This document shows positions 28,069-36,875 of a DNA stretch of 64,000 nucleotides, one piece after another; the stretch's first letter is position 1, and the number at the start of each line of letters is the position of its first letter. The notes beneath the pieces are model-generated. The model did no database searches, was not told the DNA's origin, and saw nothing but the letters and a program-made list of their open reading frames with translations. The DNA is from Tribonema minus (lineage: Eukaryota; Sar; Xanthophyceae; Tribonematales; Tribonemataceae). Made by a program: the position numbers and the translations under genes. Where the stretch lies: assembly GCA_017506865.1 (NCBI GenBank), contig JAFCMP010000112.1, positions 1,178,001 to 1,242,000 on the forward strand, in the 5' to 3' direction.

Positions 28069-28377
28069 ATGCCTAGCTGGAAGCCCTTGAAAAGTCTGAA
28101 GCGCCGATTCAGCATGAAGTCCAGGCGGTCGCCTCGTGTATCCGCGCACGAGACCAACATGAAGAAGCCGATCGATTACACCAAATCCGACAATGTGTAT
28201 GATATGGATAGTATGTCCACGGATTTAGCAGATGTAGAGAATGTGGACGCAAAGGCCTACAGGCCAAAGTCCAGGACAAGCACACCGAAGCGCAGGAGCA
28301 AGTCGCCAAAGAAGTCACCCAAACACAAGTCACCAAAGAGAAAGACACCGAAGCGAAAGGGCACGCCGAAGCGATAG
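28069..28377 (+). CDS. Small basic DNA-condensing-type protein
   Basis: The 102-residue protein ends in a run of KSPKK/KSPKR/KTPKRK repeats (from about residue 75). This resembles histone H1 tails and the basic virion DNA-binding proteins of phycodnaviruses. The N-terminal part is also basic and serine-rich. A role in compacting the viral genome is an inference from composition, and it fits with the histone doublet in the same element. Confidence 0.6.
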   Translation: MPSWKPLKSLKRRFSMKSRRSPRVSAHETNMKKPIDYTKSDNVYDMDSMSTDLADVENVDAKAYRPKSRTSTPKRRSKSPKKSPKHKSPKRKTPKRKGTPKR

Positions 28378-28392
28378 ATTGTATTATTTGTG

Positions 28393-29850
28393 TCACACGT
28401 TGTCGCCGTCACCCAACAGATCATGCGGTGCACCTGGGAACGGGTTTGGGACACGCGGCTGTTGCTGCTGGGGAGCTGGGTGCTCAGAACTTTGGGCTCT
28501 GTTGCTGGTACCTAATGTTACCATGGAATGTTCGTTTGATGCGTCTGGGTTATTTCTGAATGCGCTCTGCGACTGTGATTGCATGTTGGGAGATTGGGGC
28601 TTGAAACCGGATTGCCTGGCTTTCGAAAAAGTTTCAGCCAATGCATTGCGGTGCTGGTAGTGCATATTGGGCGGGGGCGGGGGCATATGCTGTGGCTGCT
28701 GGGGTTGGGGTGGCTGCATCATGGCATGTGGTGGTGTTCCACGGTGTGACGCATAAGCAGGGAATGCTGGAAAGGCATGAGTATGCACGGCTGGTACACC
28801 CTGCCTCGCACGCAGTGCTGCCTCAGCGGCCGCGGCCCACTGTGCTGCCTCAGCGGCTTGCTGTGGAGCCGGCTGCCTTGTTTGCCGTGGCGCCTGTGCA
28901 CCAGCAGGTCGCGAAGCCGATGAACTCTGCCGTGCGTGCCGTGCCTGCTGTGCTGCTTGAGTGGCCGCAGTGTCTCTGGTTCGTGCCAGTTGCAGAAGGT
29001 CTGCCACCGACACTCTGCTCAACGTTTCGCTCTCACGCTGCAATGCAACAATCTGTGACCTCAGTTGATTCTGGTCATGTTCGTGTTGCTGCTGCATCCG
29101 TTGAATCTGTTGCTGCAGTGCCGCTTCAACTGACGAGCTTTGGTTGCCCTGCTGACGAAGAGCAGCGTCTCGCTCCGCACTTGCAGTAGCAAACTGCTCT
29201 TCCAGGCGCGCGGAGTGCGTCCTCACCTCGTTGAGCTGCCCCGTCATCATGGCCAGCTGTTGCGTGAGCCGCGCCGCCTCCGCCACCGCAGCCGCCTCAC
29301 TCTGCTGAGTTTCCCTCAGCTGCTGCTGCAACTGCTCCACTTGCGCCGCCCCAGCCAGGGCACCCTCCAGCTGTTGCCGAAGTTGATCAGCCTGCGCCAT
29401 CGCGGCCGCCGCCTGCCCCTTCGCGTCCGCCTCGCTCCGCTGAGATTCCGCCAGCTGTTGTTGAAATTGCTCCGCCGCGGCATCTTTGGCCGCCGTCGCC
29501 GCAACCTCGCTCTCCTGAGATGAAGCCAGCTCAGCCTTGACGGTCAGCAATTGCTGCTGCAGCGCGCTCACATCGACTCTGCCGGACAAGATGTTCTCCT
29601 GCTGCTTGATGATGCAGGTGATGATGGAGTTGTCTCTGATGGCGGCGATGGCGGTCATCATGGCCTTGGAGCTCTGATAGACAGCCGACTTCTCGAGGAA
29701 TGAAGCCGGACGAAGGGCCTTGAGCTGCCTCATGTGTTTCTCCAGGGGGGTAGTCCGCAGGTATAACCTCATGACCTCATAGAAGATGTCCTTAGGGGCA
29801 TCCCGCGGCTTGACCATGAGTTGCTCGAGTCTGTGATGCGCTTGCTGCAA
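28393..29850 (-). CDS. Long coiled-coil, glutamine-rich protein
   Basis: The 485-residue protein has a globular N-terminal part (residues 1-105), then a long Ala/Gln/Glu coiled coil (about residues 110-300) built from repeated QLQQQL and SEAAA units. A Pro/Gln/His-rich disordered C-terminus follows. No enzyme domain is recognised. The architecture suits a structural or tegument-like scaffold. The region of the coiled coil has higher GC content than its neighbours, consistent with internal duplication. Confidence 0.65.
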   Translation of the reverse strand: MQQAHHRLEQLMVKPRDAPKDIFYEVMRLYLRTTPLEKHMRQLKALRPASFLEKSAVYQSSKAMMTAIAAIRDNSIITCIIKQQENILSGRVDVSALQQQLLTVKAELASSQESEVAATAAKDAAAEQFQQQLAESQRSEADAKGQAAAAMAQADQLRQQLEGALAGAAQVEQLQQQLRETQQSEAAAVAEAARLTQQLAMMTGQLNEVRTHSARLEEQFATASAERDAALRQQGNQSSSVEAALQQQIQRMQQQHEHDQNQLRSQIVALQRESETLSRVSVADLLQLARTRDTAATQAAQQARHARQSSSASRPAGAQAPRQTRQPAPQQAAEAAQWAAAAEAALRARQGVPAVHTHAFPAFPAYASHRGTPPHAMMQPPQPQQPQHMPPPPPNMHYQHRNALAETFSKARQSGFKPQSPNMQSQSQSAFRNNPDASNEHSMVTLGTSNRAQSSEHPAPQQQQPRVPNPFPGAPHDLLGDGDNV

Positions 29851-29991
29851 CTCACGCAGAGGGGAACTGATATTGGCGACTATGAAGGCGCCGCATTCCG
29901 ATGACGCTGCCAGGACCCAGCTGTGAAGCGAGGGAAGCGAGAGACAGGGCCAGGTGAGTCATCTCCTCTCGAATATTACACCGACAGCATA

Positions 29992-30288
29992 TCAGCAGTG
30001 CATTACCGGCAGCCTCATCACCAACGGCACAATCGATACAGCGAAAACTGACCTGTTTTCGAGGTCCATGTAAACATGTGCTCCTTCCAGGTCAGGCGCA
30101 GGACATGGTTTGCTGAGGTCGCTGGTGGTATGCCAGTCCGGCGCTGCATGGACGTAGTATTGCTGGTCAGCAGTGCGAAGCAGAAACTCGCCGCCTCTTC
30201 CAGCATCCAAAGCCAGCAAACCCCTGCAGCGCTTCACGTCAAAGCAGCTGCAGTCAGCCCCCAGCACCAGCTCCTCTAGTGACTGCAT
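29992..30288 (-). CDS. Doubtful small open frame, 98 residues
   Basis: A 98-codon frame lies in the 630-base gap between two solid genes. It contains GLLALDAGRGGEFLLRTADQ and DLEGAHVYMDLENR, which read like protein rather than chance, but no family is recognised. The gap also has GC-rich sequence unlike the viral intergenic style. It could be a small gene, a fragment, or chance. Confidence 0.3.
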   Translation of the reverse strand: MQSLEELVLGADCSCFDVKRCRGLLALDAGRGGEFLLRTADQQYYVHAAPDWHTTSDLSKPCPAPDLEGAHVYMDLENRSVFAVSIVPLVMRLPVMHC

Positions 30289-30482
30289 CTCTCGCCGCTC
30301 CCGTGGTAGCTAGAGCTGGTAGCTTCCTCGCTGCCCTCGACCCTTGCTGATGTGGCTCTTGCAGCCACTCAATTCCTAATTCCGCTTCAACTCATGCTGG
30401 CCGAAACGCTTCGTTCCACGTATCGGTGTTTTGCGAGTAAATAAGCGATTTTTAAATGTGACCTAACGGTAATGCGTGCGCA

Positions 30483-31016
30483 ATGAGACTGCTGTCCACT
30501 CTTAAGCTCACAGCGTTAACTAAGCTATTGCCACCAATTGATCTCTACACCGGACTGTATGTCCCTCAGCGCATGTTTTCCCGAGAGCATGTTATTCCTA
30601 AGTCCGTCTTGATCAAAGCCAACCTGCACGGAGCATCTCTATGGGATATTGAGAACTTATATTGCGTTGACTCCTTGATAAACCGTACGCGATCCAACTA
30701 CAAGTTTGCTGAACTGTCGGAATTTTTGAGTTGTACAAATGTAACGGGTTCAACAGACCGGCAAATTGTAATGGCCGGCAACGATGACGGTATACAGCAT
30801 CTGGTGTTTGATCTTAAAAGAAGGGTATTCGTGCCGCCTTCCATGTGCAGAGGCGCCATCGCGCGCACCATTTACAAAATGAAGGCAAAATATCCTCAGC
30901 TAGACCCGTTTCTTCCTTTGGTCATAGATAGACGATTGATGAACGAGTGGCTCGAGCTGCCAAAGTGCCACGCTGAATTGCTGCATGATGAGTTCCTCAA
31001 ACAACACGCAATCTAA
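30483..31016 (+). CDS. Endonuclease I-like (His-Me finger) nuclease
   Basis: The 177-residue protein has SREHVIPKSV near residue 33 (histidine of the His-Me finger), DIENLYCVDSLINRTRSNYKF near residue 58, and PPSMCRGAIARTIYKMKAKYP near residue 120. It ends with an LVIDRRLMNEWLELP region. This order (His, Asn, RG.IAR) is that of bacterial endonuclease I/EndA. The enzyme cuts double-stranded DNA with little sequence preference. A giant virus may use it to degrade host DNA or process its own genome. There is no clear signal peptide. It lies 57 bases before the resolvase start. Confidence 0.75.
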   Translation: MRLLSTLKLTALTKLLPPIDLYTGLYVPQRMFSREHVIPKSVLIKANLHGASLWDIENLYCVDSLINRTRSNYKFAELSEFLSCTNVTGSTDRQIVMAGNDDGIQHLVFDLKRRVFVPPSMCRGAIARTIYKMKAKYPQLDPFLPLVIDRRLMNEWLELPKCHAELLHDEFLKQHAI

Positions 31017-31073
31017 TACACGTGCTTCAATCAAATGATTTTTAATGTATTGCTGCTTTTGAATCTTGTAAAC

Positions 31074-31625
31074 ATGATCACGTTGGGCATCGACATTGGC
31101 ATACACAACTTTTCGGGCTGCCTAGTCACAGATGCTGATGGCGTCAAGAAGACCATTCGACCGTTTGTGATATCGCTGGGAGACAGGAAAGATCCAATTG
31201 ATAAAATCATACAAGAGCTGTCTGTGAAGATACGTGAGATGATCGATGTTTTTGAGCACCCTGATCTAGGCAGAGTGGTAATTGAGCAGCAGCTAGGGCT
31301 TCAAGCAACAAAGAACTACGCAATCAGCGCCGCCATTTGCATGCACTACGCCACCCTGAAACTATCACGCCCCGGCCTCCAAGTATGCTTTTCAAATCCG
31401 CGCCGCAAGTTTACGGTGCTGAGCAAGATGCAAGACGTGCCAGGAGTCAGCGAGCACGCAGCCAGGATCAAAGCCACCAAGGGCCCTCAGCTCAAACGTC
31501 TGTCTGTAGAAATGGCCACGGCACTTGCCAAGTTCTGGCAGGATACTGTTTTTCTAGAGTATGTGACGGCCAGAATCAAGAAGGATGACGTATGCGATAG
31601 CTGGCTACTCAGCACCCTCTGCTGA
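31074..31625 (+). CDS. Holliday junction resolvase, A22/RuvC-like
   Basis: The 183-residue protein starts with LGIDIGIHNFSGC (first catalytic Asp, RuvC fold), has RVVIEQQLGLQATKN near residue 68 (catalytic Glu), and ends with KKDDVCDSWLLSTL (final acidic pair). This matches poxvirus A22 and its giant-virus relatives, which resolve replication concatemers before packaging. I set the start at 31074 (MITLGIDIG) because the fold begins there; an upstream ATG at 31035 adds only a hydrophobic leader. It is a core replication gene of Nucleocytoviricota. Confidence 0.88.
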   Translation: MITLGIDIGIHNFSGCLVTDADGVKKTIRPFVISLGDRKDPIDKIIQELSVKIREMIDVFEHPDLGRVVIEQQLGLQATKNYAISAAICMHYATLKLSRPGLQVCFSNPRRKFTVLSKMQDVPGVSEHAARIKATKGPQLKRLSVEMATALAKFWQDTVFLEYVTARIKKDDVCDSWLLSTLC

Positions 31626-31699
31626 CACACAATTCCAAAAATATTAATCATGGTTGAATCACAAAAAAAATAATATAGGCTCAGTATAAACAGAGTTAT

Positions 31700-34459
31700 A
31701 TGGCTACTTATCCGATTGCGTCCGGTTCGGTGTTTGCCAAACGTGCTGGACTCGGACCTACCAATGGTGAATTCATTGTGTCCGATGAAGGCCAGGTCGA
31801 TTTCAACATTGGCACCCCCAGCGCCACTGTTATCGCGGCGTTCCCTGACCTCAGCGCACCCTCTTTCTCAAGCACCACGTCCACTGGCATCTCTTCGTCC
31901 ACCAAGAACGTCGATGCCATTCAGAAACTAGACAATTGGCTGGACAAGTACCTTCTTGATAGCCCTCCTGCGCCTACGTTTGTGTCCAGCGGCAGCGACA
32001 CCCAGAAGATGTATGTGACCTTCACCAATCCCCCGCAAAAGAAGCTTGCATTCAGCGCCACTGCGATACCTCTGATCAAGGAAGCCAAGGCAGACATCAT
32101 CCTGTCGTCTGCCAACGCATCGCACACATTTGCGGGAGCCACCACTATCTCCATGGAGACTGTCTCTGGCAGCAACTTTGTGTCAGTGACCACCCTTGAG
32201 CTCTATGTAGACGCTGGTACTAACACGCTCAACGGAACGACATACAAGCGTTACAGCGCGGTTGCAACCGAGACCTACTATGATATCCGTATCTATTACA
32301 CCAATGAGTCCTCGCAGGCCAACAAGTACATTGAAATATACGGCCTCAAGACTTTGCCGATCGGCGTACCTACGGAGCCTACGTCACTCACAATCGGCTC
32401 CACTACGACAACGACCGCAGCAACGAGCTGGACAAAGCCCATTGACCATGACTCCAACACCGTCGGTAACCAGACCACCCCATACATTAGCACCTACAAA
32501 GTCTCACGCTCAGCCACCTCGTCTGTGCGCTACGGCGGTGCAATCACGGACACAGGCGATGCCTTCACGACCACTACATCCGGCTCCAACTCGGCCACAT
32601 CGCTGGGTCTATCCAGTCTGCACCCCGGCACAGTGTACACGCTCACAGTCTCCGCTAAGAACGCCATCAATGCAAATTACGGACCTGCGAGCCTGTCCAC
32701 GACAGCCACAACGACCAACCCTGCTGCTCCTACATACCTTTCGTCGGCTGACGCCACGGCGATCAACTCCGTTACCACACTACAGTCACCGTACTCTACG
32801 TCTGGCGGCTACAGCCTCGATGGAACCACTGCGTGCACGCCAATCCTCAACTACACTACGCTCACCAACACGAACCTGCGCACGCCTTCCGTCACGACAC
32901 GCGGAACCAACCTTACCGCGGGCGCAACTGGCACAATCGGTTCACTTGTGGCACTGGCCGGCCCTTCGTCCACGTACACGGACACAGCAAACAAGGCCAC
33001 CTTCGTCACCCAGGGCCTCGGCACCACTTCAACCGATGGCAGCGTTACCTCCACTTCCGGTGTCACAACTTTGTACTTCTCGAACGACAAGGATCACTAC
33101 TCTGCTGGGTCCACCGATCAGCAGGGTTTCTTCAAGACCATCGACTGCTACGCGTGCGCATCCAACGTCACAACGGCTTACGTCGCGTCAACATCACCGT
33201 ACTCACTGCGCCTTCAGTACACCCCCGTTGGTGGCAGCCTGCTGCAGACCAACGAACTCAAGTTCTACGTCGACAACGCTTCCACAGCTACTGCTGTGAA
33301 CAATCTCGGCGTCGTCGCTGAGCTGGCGTCTGGCACCATGCGCATCAGCGGCGTACCGACCTTTACGTCCAGTGCCAATCTCAAGATTCAGTTCAACCAG
33401 AGCGAAATTGGCCATTATTTCATCCGTCAAGACCGGAAACACGCTGATGTTCTGCTCACCACGAGCTCCGGAACTGCCATCTCCAATACGCTCACGGTTA
33501 GCCAGACGCTTATTGGCGCTTCCCATAAGTACTATGCTACGCCAGGCACCAAGTACAACACGAGTGCTACGCTGCACAACTCTACGGGCCTCGCGCTCGC
33601 GGCATCAAGCTCGCCGCCAGAGATCCAGTTCAACGACTTCACTGTCGCATTCAGCAGTGCTGCAGCCAACATCTTCAACGAGGGTGTGCTCGTCAAGGTT
33701 ACGCCCTATTCGCTCTACAGCAACAGCGGCGGCACGCAAGTCTCTGGCACATACCTGGACACATCCACTGGCTCAACGCTCTCACTCCGTGTTGATACGC
33801 AGTCGATCAACAACAACCGTGCCTCATCTTCGTTCGCCAACTCGTCAGTGGGCCAGCACGTGGCTTCAGGCAGCGGTACTTACCCTGCATCTGGCTACGG
33901 TGCTGATTACGACCACACTGTTGACATTACTGCTACAGAAGACCTGCAGCTGGTAGCGGGCGTTTACCAGACTCCTGCCTACAGTACCAATGGGTACAAG
34001 GCATATTCAACATTCTGGTGCGGTGGACTCTCGATGCCGAACTACTCAAGCATTACTTCTGGAAGCAGTTCGATGAGGTTTGTCACATTCAAGTACACAA
34101 ACAGGATTTCTTCTGGCTCGTACAGCAAGGTTCGCCTGGCACTGGTGCAGAGCGGACTGACTGTCGATTTCAATTCAGTAAACGCTGCCAATCATGTGCT
34201 TCAGCTGCGTGTGGAGGACGCGACATATCCAACTGGCTGGCTGGACTGCACGAACGCTGTGAGCGCACTGGGTGTCGGAAGTGGCCCTGATGGCACAACT
34301 TGTATTTCGATCGAGACATCTACGGCCAGTACTCGCGACTGCATCATCAGGACAGGCAGCGGATCGACTTGTGTGTTCTATGTGCGTGTGGGCATCGCGT
34401 GCAATGTGGCTGCGAGCGTCACGTCGATCACGCTGACGCCAATTACCGCCTTCGCTTAA
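31700..34459 (+). CDS. Large Ser/Thr-rich surface protein with fibronectin-III-like domain
   Basis: The 919-residue protein is rich in Ser, Thr, Ala and Gly and mostly beta-structured. Residues of about 223-345 form a fibronectin type III-like domain: it starts PTEPTSLTIGSTTTTT, has a Trp strand (AATSWTKP) and the LHPGTVYTLTVSAKN motif with the conserved Tyr. The remainder looks like repeated beta-sandwich or fibre segments. There is no membrane anchor. A virion surface or fibre role in host attachment is inferred. Part of its 3' end (TLTPITAFA coding) is copied about 350 bases downstream. Confidence 0.7.
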   Translation: MATYPIASGSVFAKRAGLGPTNGEFIVSDEGQVDFNIGTPSATVIAAFPDLSAPSFSSTTSTGISSSTKNVDAIQKLDNWLDKYLLDSPPAPTFVSSGSDTQKMYVTFTNPPQKKLAFSATAIPLIKEAKADIILSSANASHTFAGATTISMETVSGSNFVSVTTLELYVDAGTNTLNGTTYKRYSAVATETYYDIRIYYTNESSQANKYIEIYGLKTLPIGVPTEPTSLTIGSTTTTTAATSWTKPIDHDSNTVGNQTTPYISTYKVSRSATSSVRYGGAITDTGDAFTTTTSGSNSATSLGLSSLHPGTVYTLTVSAKNAINANYGPASLSTTATTTNPAAPTYLSSADATAINSVTTLQSPYSTSGGYSLDGTTACTPILNYTTLTNTNLRTPSVTTRGTNLTAGATGTIGSLVALAGPSSTYTDTANKATFVTQGLGTTSTDGSVTSTSGVTTLYFSNDKDHYSAGSTDQQGFFKTIDCYACASNVTTAYVASTSPYSLRLQYTPVGGSLLQTNELKFYVDNASTATAVNNLGVVAELASGTMRISGVPTFTSSANLKIQFNQSEIGHYFIRQDRKHADVLLTTSSGTAISNTLTVSQTLIGASHKYYATPGTKYNTSATLHNSTGLALAASSSPPEIQFNDFTVAFSSAAANIFNEGVLVKVTPYSLYSNSGGTQVSGTYLDTSTGSTLSLRVDTQSINNNRASSSFANSSVGQHVASGSGTYPASGYGADYDHTVDITATEDLQLVAGVYQTPAYSTNGYKAYSTFWCGGLSMPNYSSITSGSSSMRFVTFKYTNRISSGSYSKVRLALVQSGLTVDFNSVNAANHVLQLRVEDATYPTGWLDCTNAVSALGVGSGPDGTTCISIETSTASTRDCIIRTGSGSTCVFYVRVGIACNVAASVTSITLTPITAFA

Positions 34460-35000
34460 GTGTATCAATAGCAAGCGCTTAGCGCTTATAGGACGATTTG
34501 CGTTCTGCATCAAGTGTGTGATTTGCAAGCGAGTTGCGCTTATAGAGCGCTTTGACACAAGACAACAATTCAATCAAAGTCACAATTCATGCATGCTTTC
34601 AAACTGTTTCCATTGCCGCACTTGTATCCGTTTGACACCGCAGAACGCAAAGCGCTTGCGAAGGACACAATTGATGCAGAACGCAAAGCGTTCTATAAGC
34701 GCAAAGCGCTTGCTATTGATACACAGAGTCAATACATGCAATGGCAGCATGCTCGCAACAGACGGCAAACAAACAAACACTCTGACGCCAATGACCGCTT
34801 TCGCTTGAGGGTATCAATAGCAAGCGCTTAGCGCTTATAGAACACTTCGTGTTCTGCATCAATTGTGTCAATTGCAAGCGAGTTGCGCTCATAGAGCGCT
34901 TTGCCAAGACAACAATTCAATCAAAGAAGCAATTTATTCAAGTTTTCCATTGCCGCACTTGTATCCGTTTGACACTGCGCTTGCAATTGACACAATTCAT
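34425..35000. repeat. Tandem duplication of about 350 bp including a gene 3' end
   Basis: Two copies of one segment begin near 34432 and 34782. Each holds the GACGCCAAT...CCGC coding end, then TATCAATAGCAAGCGCTTAG, the palindromic word AGCGCTTATAG, and TTGCCGCACTTGTATCCGTT. The first copy contains the true end of the surface-protein gene; the second carries only its last codons. The differences are many, so the duplication is not brand-new. AAGCGCTT hairpins recur inside both copies. Confidence 0.8.
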
Positions 35001-35115
35001 GCTATTGATACACAGAGTCAATACATGCGATTGACGCAATTGATGCAAATGACACAATACATGCAATTGACACAATTGATGCAAACCATACAATTGTACA
35101 CTTGCAATTTATGCA
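34975..35115. repeat. Short CAATTGA-CACAATTGATGC repeats
   Basis: A run of imperfect units of the form GCAATTGACACAATTGATGC fills the gap before the 457-residue gene ends. CAATTG is itself palindromic. Related words occur at 4.2 kb, so this is probably an intergenic word of the virus. Confidence 0.75.
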
Positions 35116-35126
35116 ACTGTTTTCAT

Positions 35127-36500
35127 TTACGCAATCGTGTCCATCCCGCTCACAGCTGCTATCAACTTGCTCAACGCGTCCGGCCCTCTCAGATCGATCC
35201 TTGATTCCAGGATGTCCTTGTTGCTCGTTGGAGACCAGCAAAAGTGCTTTTTGTCATCATTGTATGCCCTCGAGGCTTTGATGACCGACATGCTCATCCT
35301 CACTCCTCTTGTGTCGCGGTAGGACGTGAACACATAATCACAAAAATGGTCGTTTGGATGTTTGCCCAAATGAAACCAAAATCCACCACCCTTGCCCTTA
35401 TTGGCCACAGTTGATGATTTCAGGCTTATCCTAACATCCTTTTTGTCGAGACGCCACACCACATCGGTTGTCTCGTTTTGCATGTTTGGTGCACGAAGAT
35501 TATTGAAACCAACAAGAGCTGCCAACGCCACACAATTCTTCACCTCCTCTTGGTGCTTTGATCCCACATTCGGGTTAGGTGTATTGGATCCAAGACCGAA
35601 CCAAAGATCTGAACGAGTCCAAACGGCCTTCTCTCGCAGGAGTCGCCTGAACTTCTGACGCATGATCTCCAACCTCTCCTCTGAATCAAATCCGACGACG
35701 TAACGATTGTCTCCATACACGTCATCAGCCTTCTTGCGTGGATATGGTGCCAAAGTTTTGTTGGGAAACTCCGTCGCACTTCCAAAAAGGAATATGTCAC
35801 TGACTTCCACCGTAGGAACGTAGTCAAAGGCAGTCAATGAGTCCTTGATAGCCTCACGATCGATGTTTGTGATAAGGACACCAAGAATGATGCATGTAGG
35901 GTATCTTCCACCAGCTTCACCGTCTTTTCGCGATACATGCAAGATTGTTTGCCCGTCCCTCATTTCACCACTCTTTGCTTGGATTGCTGCATAAAGACCA
36001 CTTGTGGTATCTTGAGCTGCAGTGTCGCATCCTAGGCCATCAGGAACTGTCTCGAATGTGAACTCGTTGTGTGGATCCAATATCTTGAGGGCAGCCATCG
36101 TTGCTGCTGACTCCATCCAGTTCACCTGCCCCAAATTGTGTTCAGTAACTGTGTGCTTGTACTTGTCCTTGGTAGCTTTACGCTCTGCAGCAGTTGCCGG
36201 AGATGATCTTGTGTGGCCACTGACGATGCTATTGATGTCAGGTGACCTGCCATTCTTCATCAACATTTTGCGTGTCTTTGGTGTGCAAGTCTGCTTATTC
36301 CAGTATGCCTCCGCATCATCCGATACATCAAAGCCGCGATGCTCTGCCTCTTTCTTTGCCTTTTTGAATGTGTATATTCCATCTGTGACTCTAGGCACCT
36401 TTCTTGCATCTCTCCTATCATTCTCTTCCTTGTTAAGTTGAGCCCGTGTCTTCTTAGAAGCGCATGTTTTCTTGCCAGTTGTTGCCTTTGCCTTGGTCAT
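35127..36500 (-). CDS. Unknown protein with two possible restriction-endonuclease-like folds
   Basis: The 457-residue protein has a very basic N-terminus (MTKAKATTGKKTCASKKTRA). Around residues 145-185 it has FETVPDGLGCD followed by YAAIQAKSGEM, which resembles the Asp...(Gln)-x-Lys core of PD-(D/E)XK nucleases. Near residues 350-385 it has TTDVVWRL then VRISLKSSTVANKG, a second site of the same type. Two such domains in one chain would suggest a nuclease or an inactive DNA-binding scaffold. I do not recognise a named family, so this is a motif-level inference. Confidence 0.55.
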   Translation of the reverse strand: MTKAKATTGKKTCASKKTRAQLNKEENDRRDARKVPRVTDGIYTFKKAKKEAEHRGFDVSDDAEAYWNKQTCTPKTRKMLMKNGRSPDINSIVSGHTRSSPATAAERKATKDKYKHTVTEHNLGQVNWMESAATMAALKILDPHNEFTFETVPDGLGCDTAAQDTTSGLYAAIQAKSGEMRDGQTILHVSRKDGEAGGRYPTCIILGVLITNIDREAIKDSLTAFDYVPTVEVSDIFLFGSATEFPNKTLAPYPRKKADDVYGDNRYVVGFDSEERLEIMRQKFRRLLREKAVWTRSDLWFGLGSNTPNPNVGSKHQEEVKNCVALAALVGFNNLRAPNMQNETTDVVWRLDKKDVRISLKSSTVANKGKGGGFWFHLGKHPNDHFCDYVFTSYRDTRGVRMSMSVIKASRAYNDDKKHFCWSPTSNKDILESRIDLRGPDALSKLIAAVSGMDTIA

Positions 36501-36866
36501 GTTGAGTCAGTAGGAGTCTGTGGAGTCTGTTGAGTGTAAGGAGTCTGTAGCAACAGCGCGGACGGGCTGTACGTGGCTGTGATTAATCGTACCCTAGATT
36601 TTATTTTATGACATTTAAGCACGATTCCATTGACAAAATAGGCACAATGGTCTACGACACTGTGCACCACGGTGTATACGAATCAGGTCTGTGATGCATA
36701 CCCGTGAATGGTATGCGACATGAAATCAGGGTACCCAATTTTGGATGCACGAACCAAGCATGTCAAAGCGTGGTCCATATACCTTTTTTGTATGCACCAT
36801 GTGACCATGTCTGATTAGTGCAAAAAAAAATCTAGGTCTCAACTTATAACAAGCCTGTTAGGTTAA
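36501..36866. other. Intergenic stretch between divergent genes
   Basis: This 366-base stretch separates the divergent genes on either side and should hold both upstream regions. AT-rich runs lie near 36780-36870. No gene, tRNA or strong repeat is seen. Confidence 0.4.
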
Positions 36867-36875
36867 TTTATAAAT
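36867..36875 (+). promoter_or_regulatory. TTTATAAAT box touching the start codon
   Basis: TTTATAAAT runs directly into the ATG of the fibre-like gene at 36876, matching the boxes at 12349 and 13870. Confidence 0.35.

Noticed and set aside
32262-33299. 345-codon frame rich in Arg, Pro and Thr
   Set aside because: It is a shifted reading of the surface-protein gene and has the composition expected of a shadow frame.
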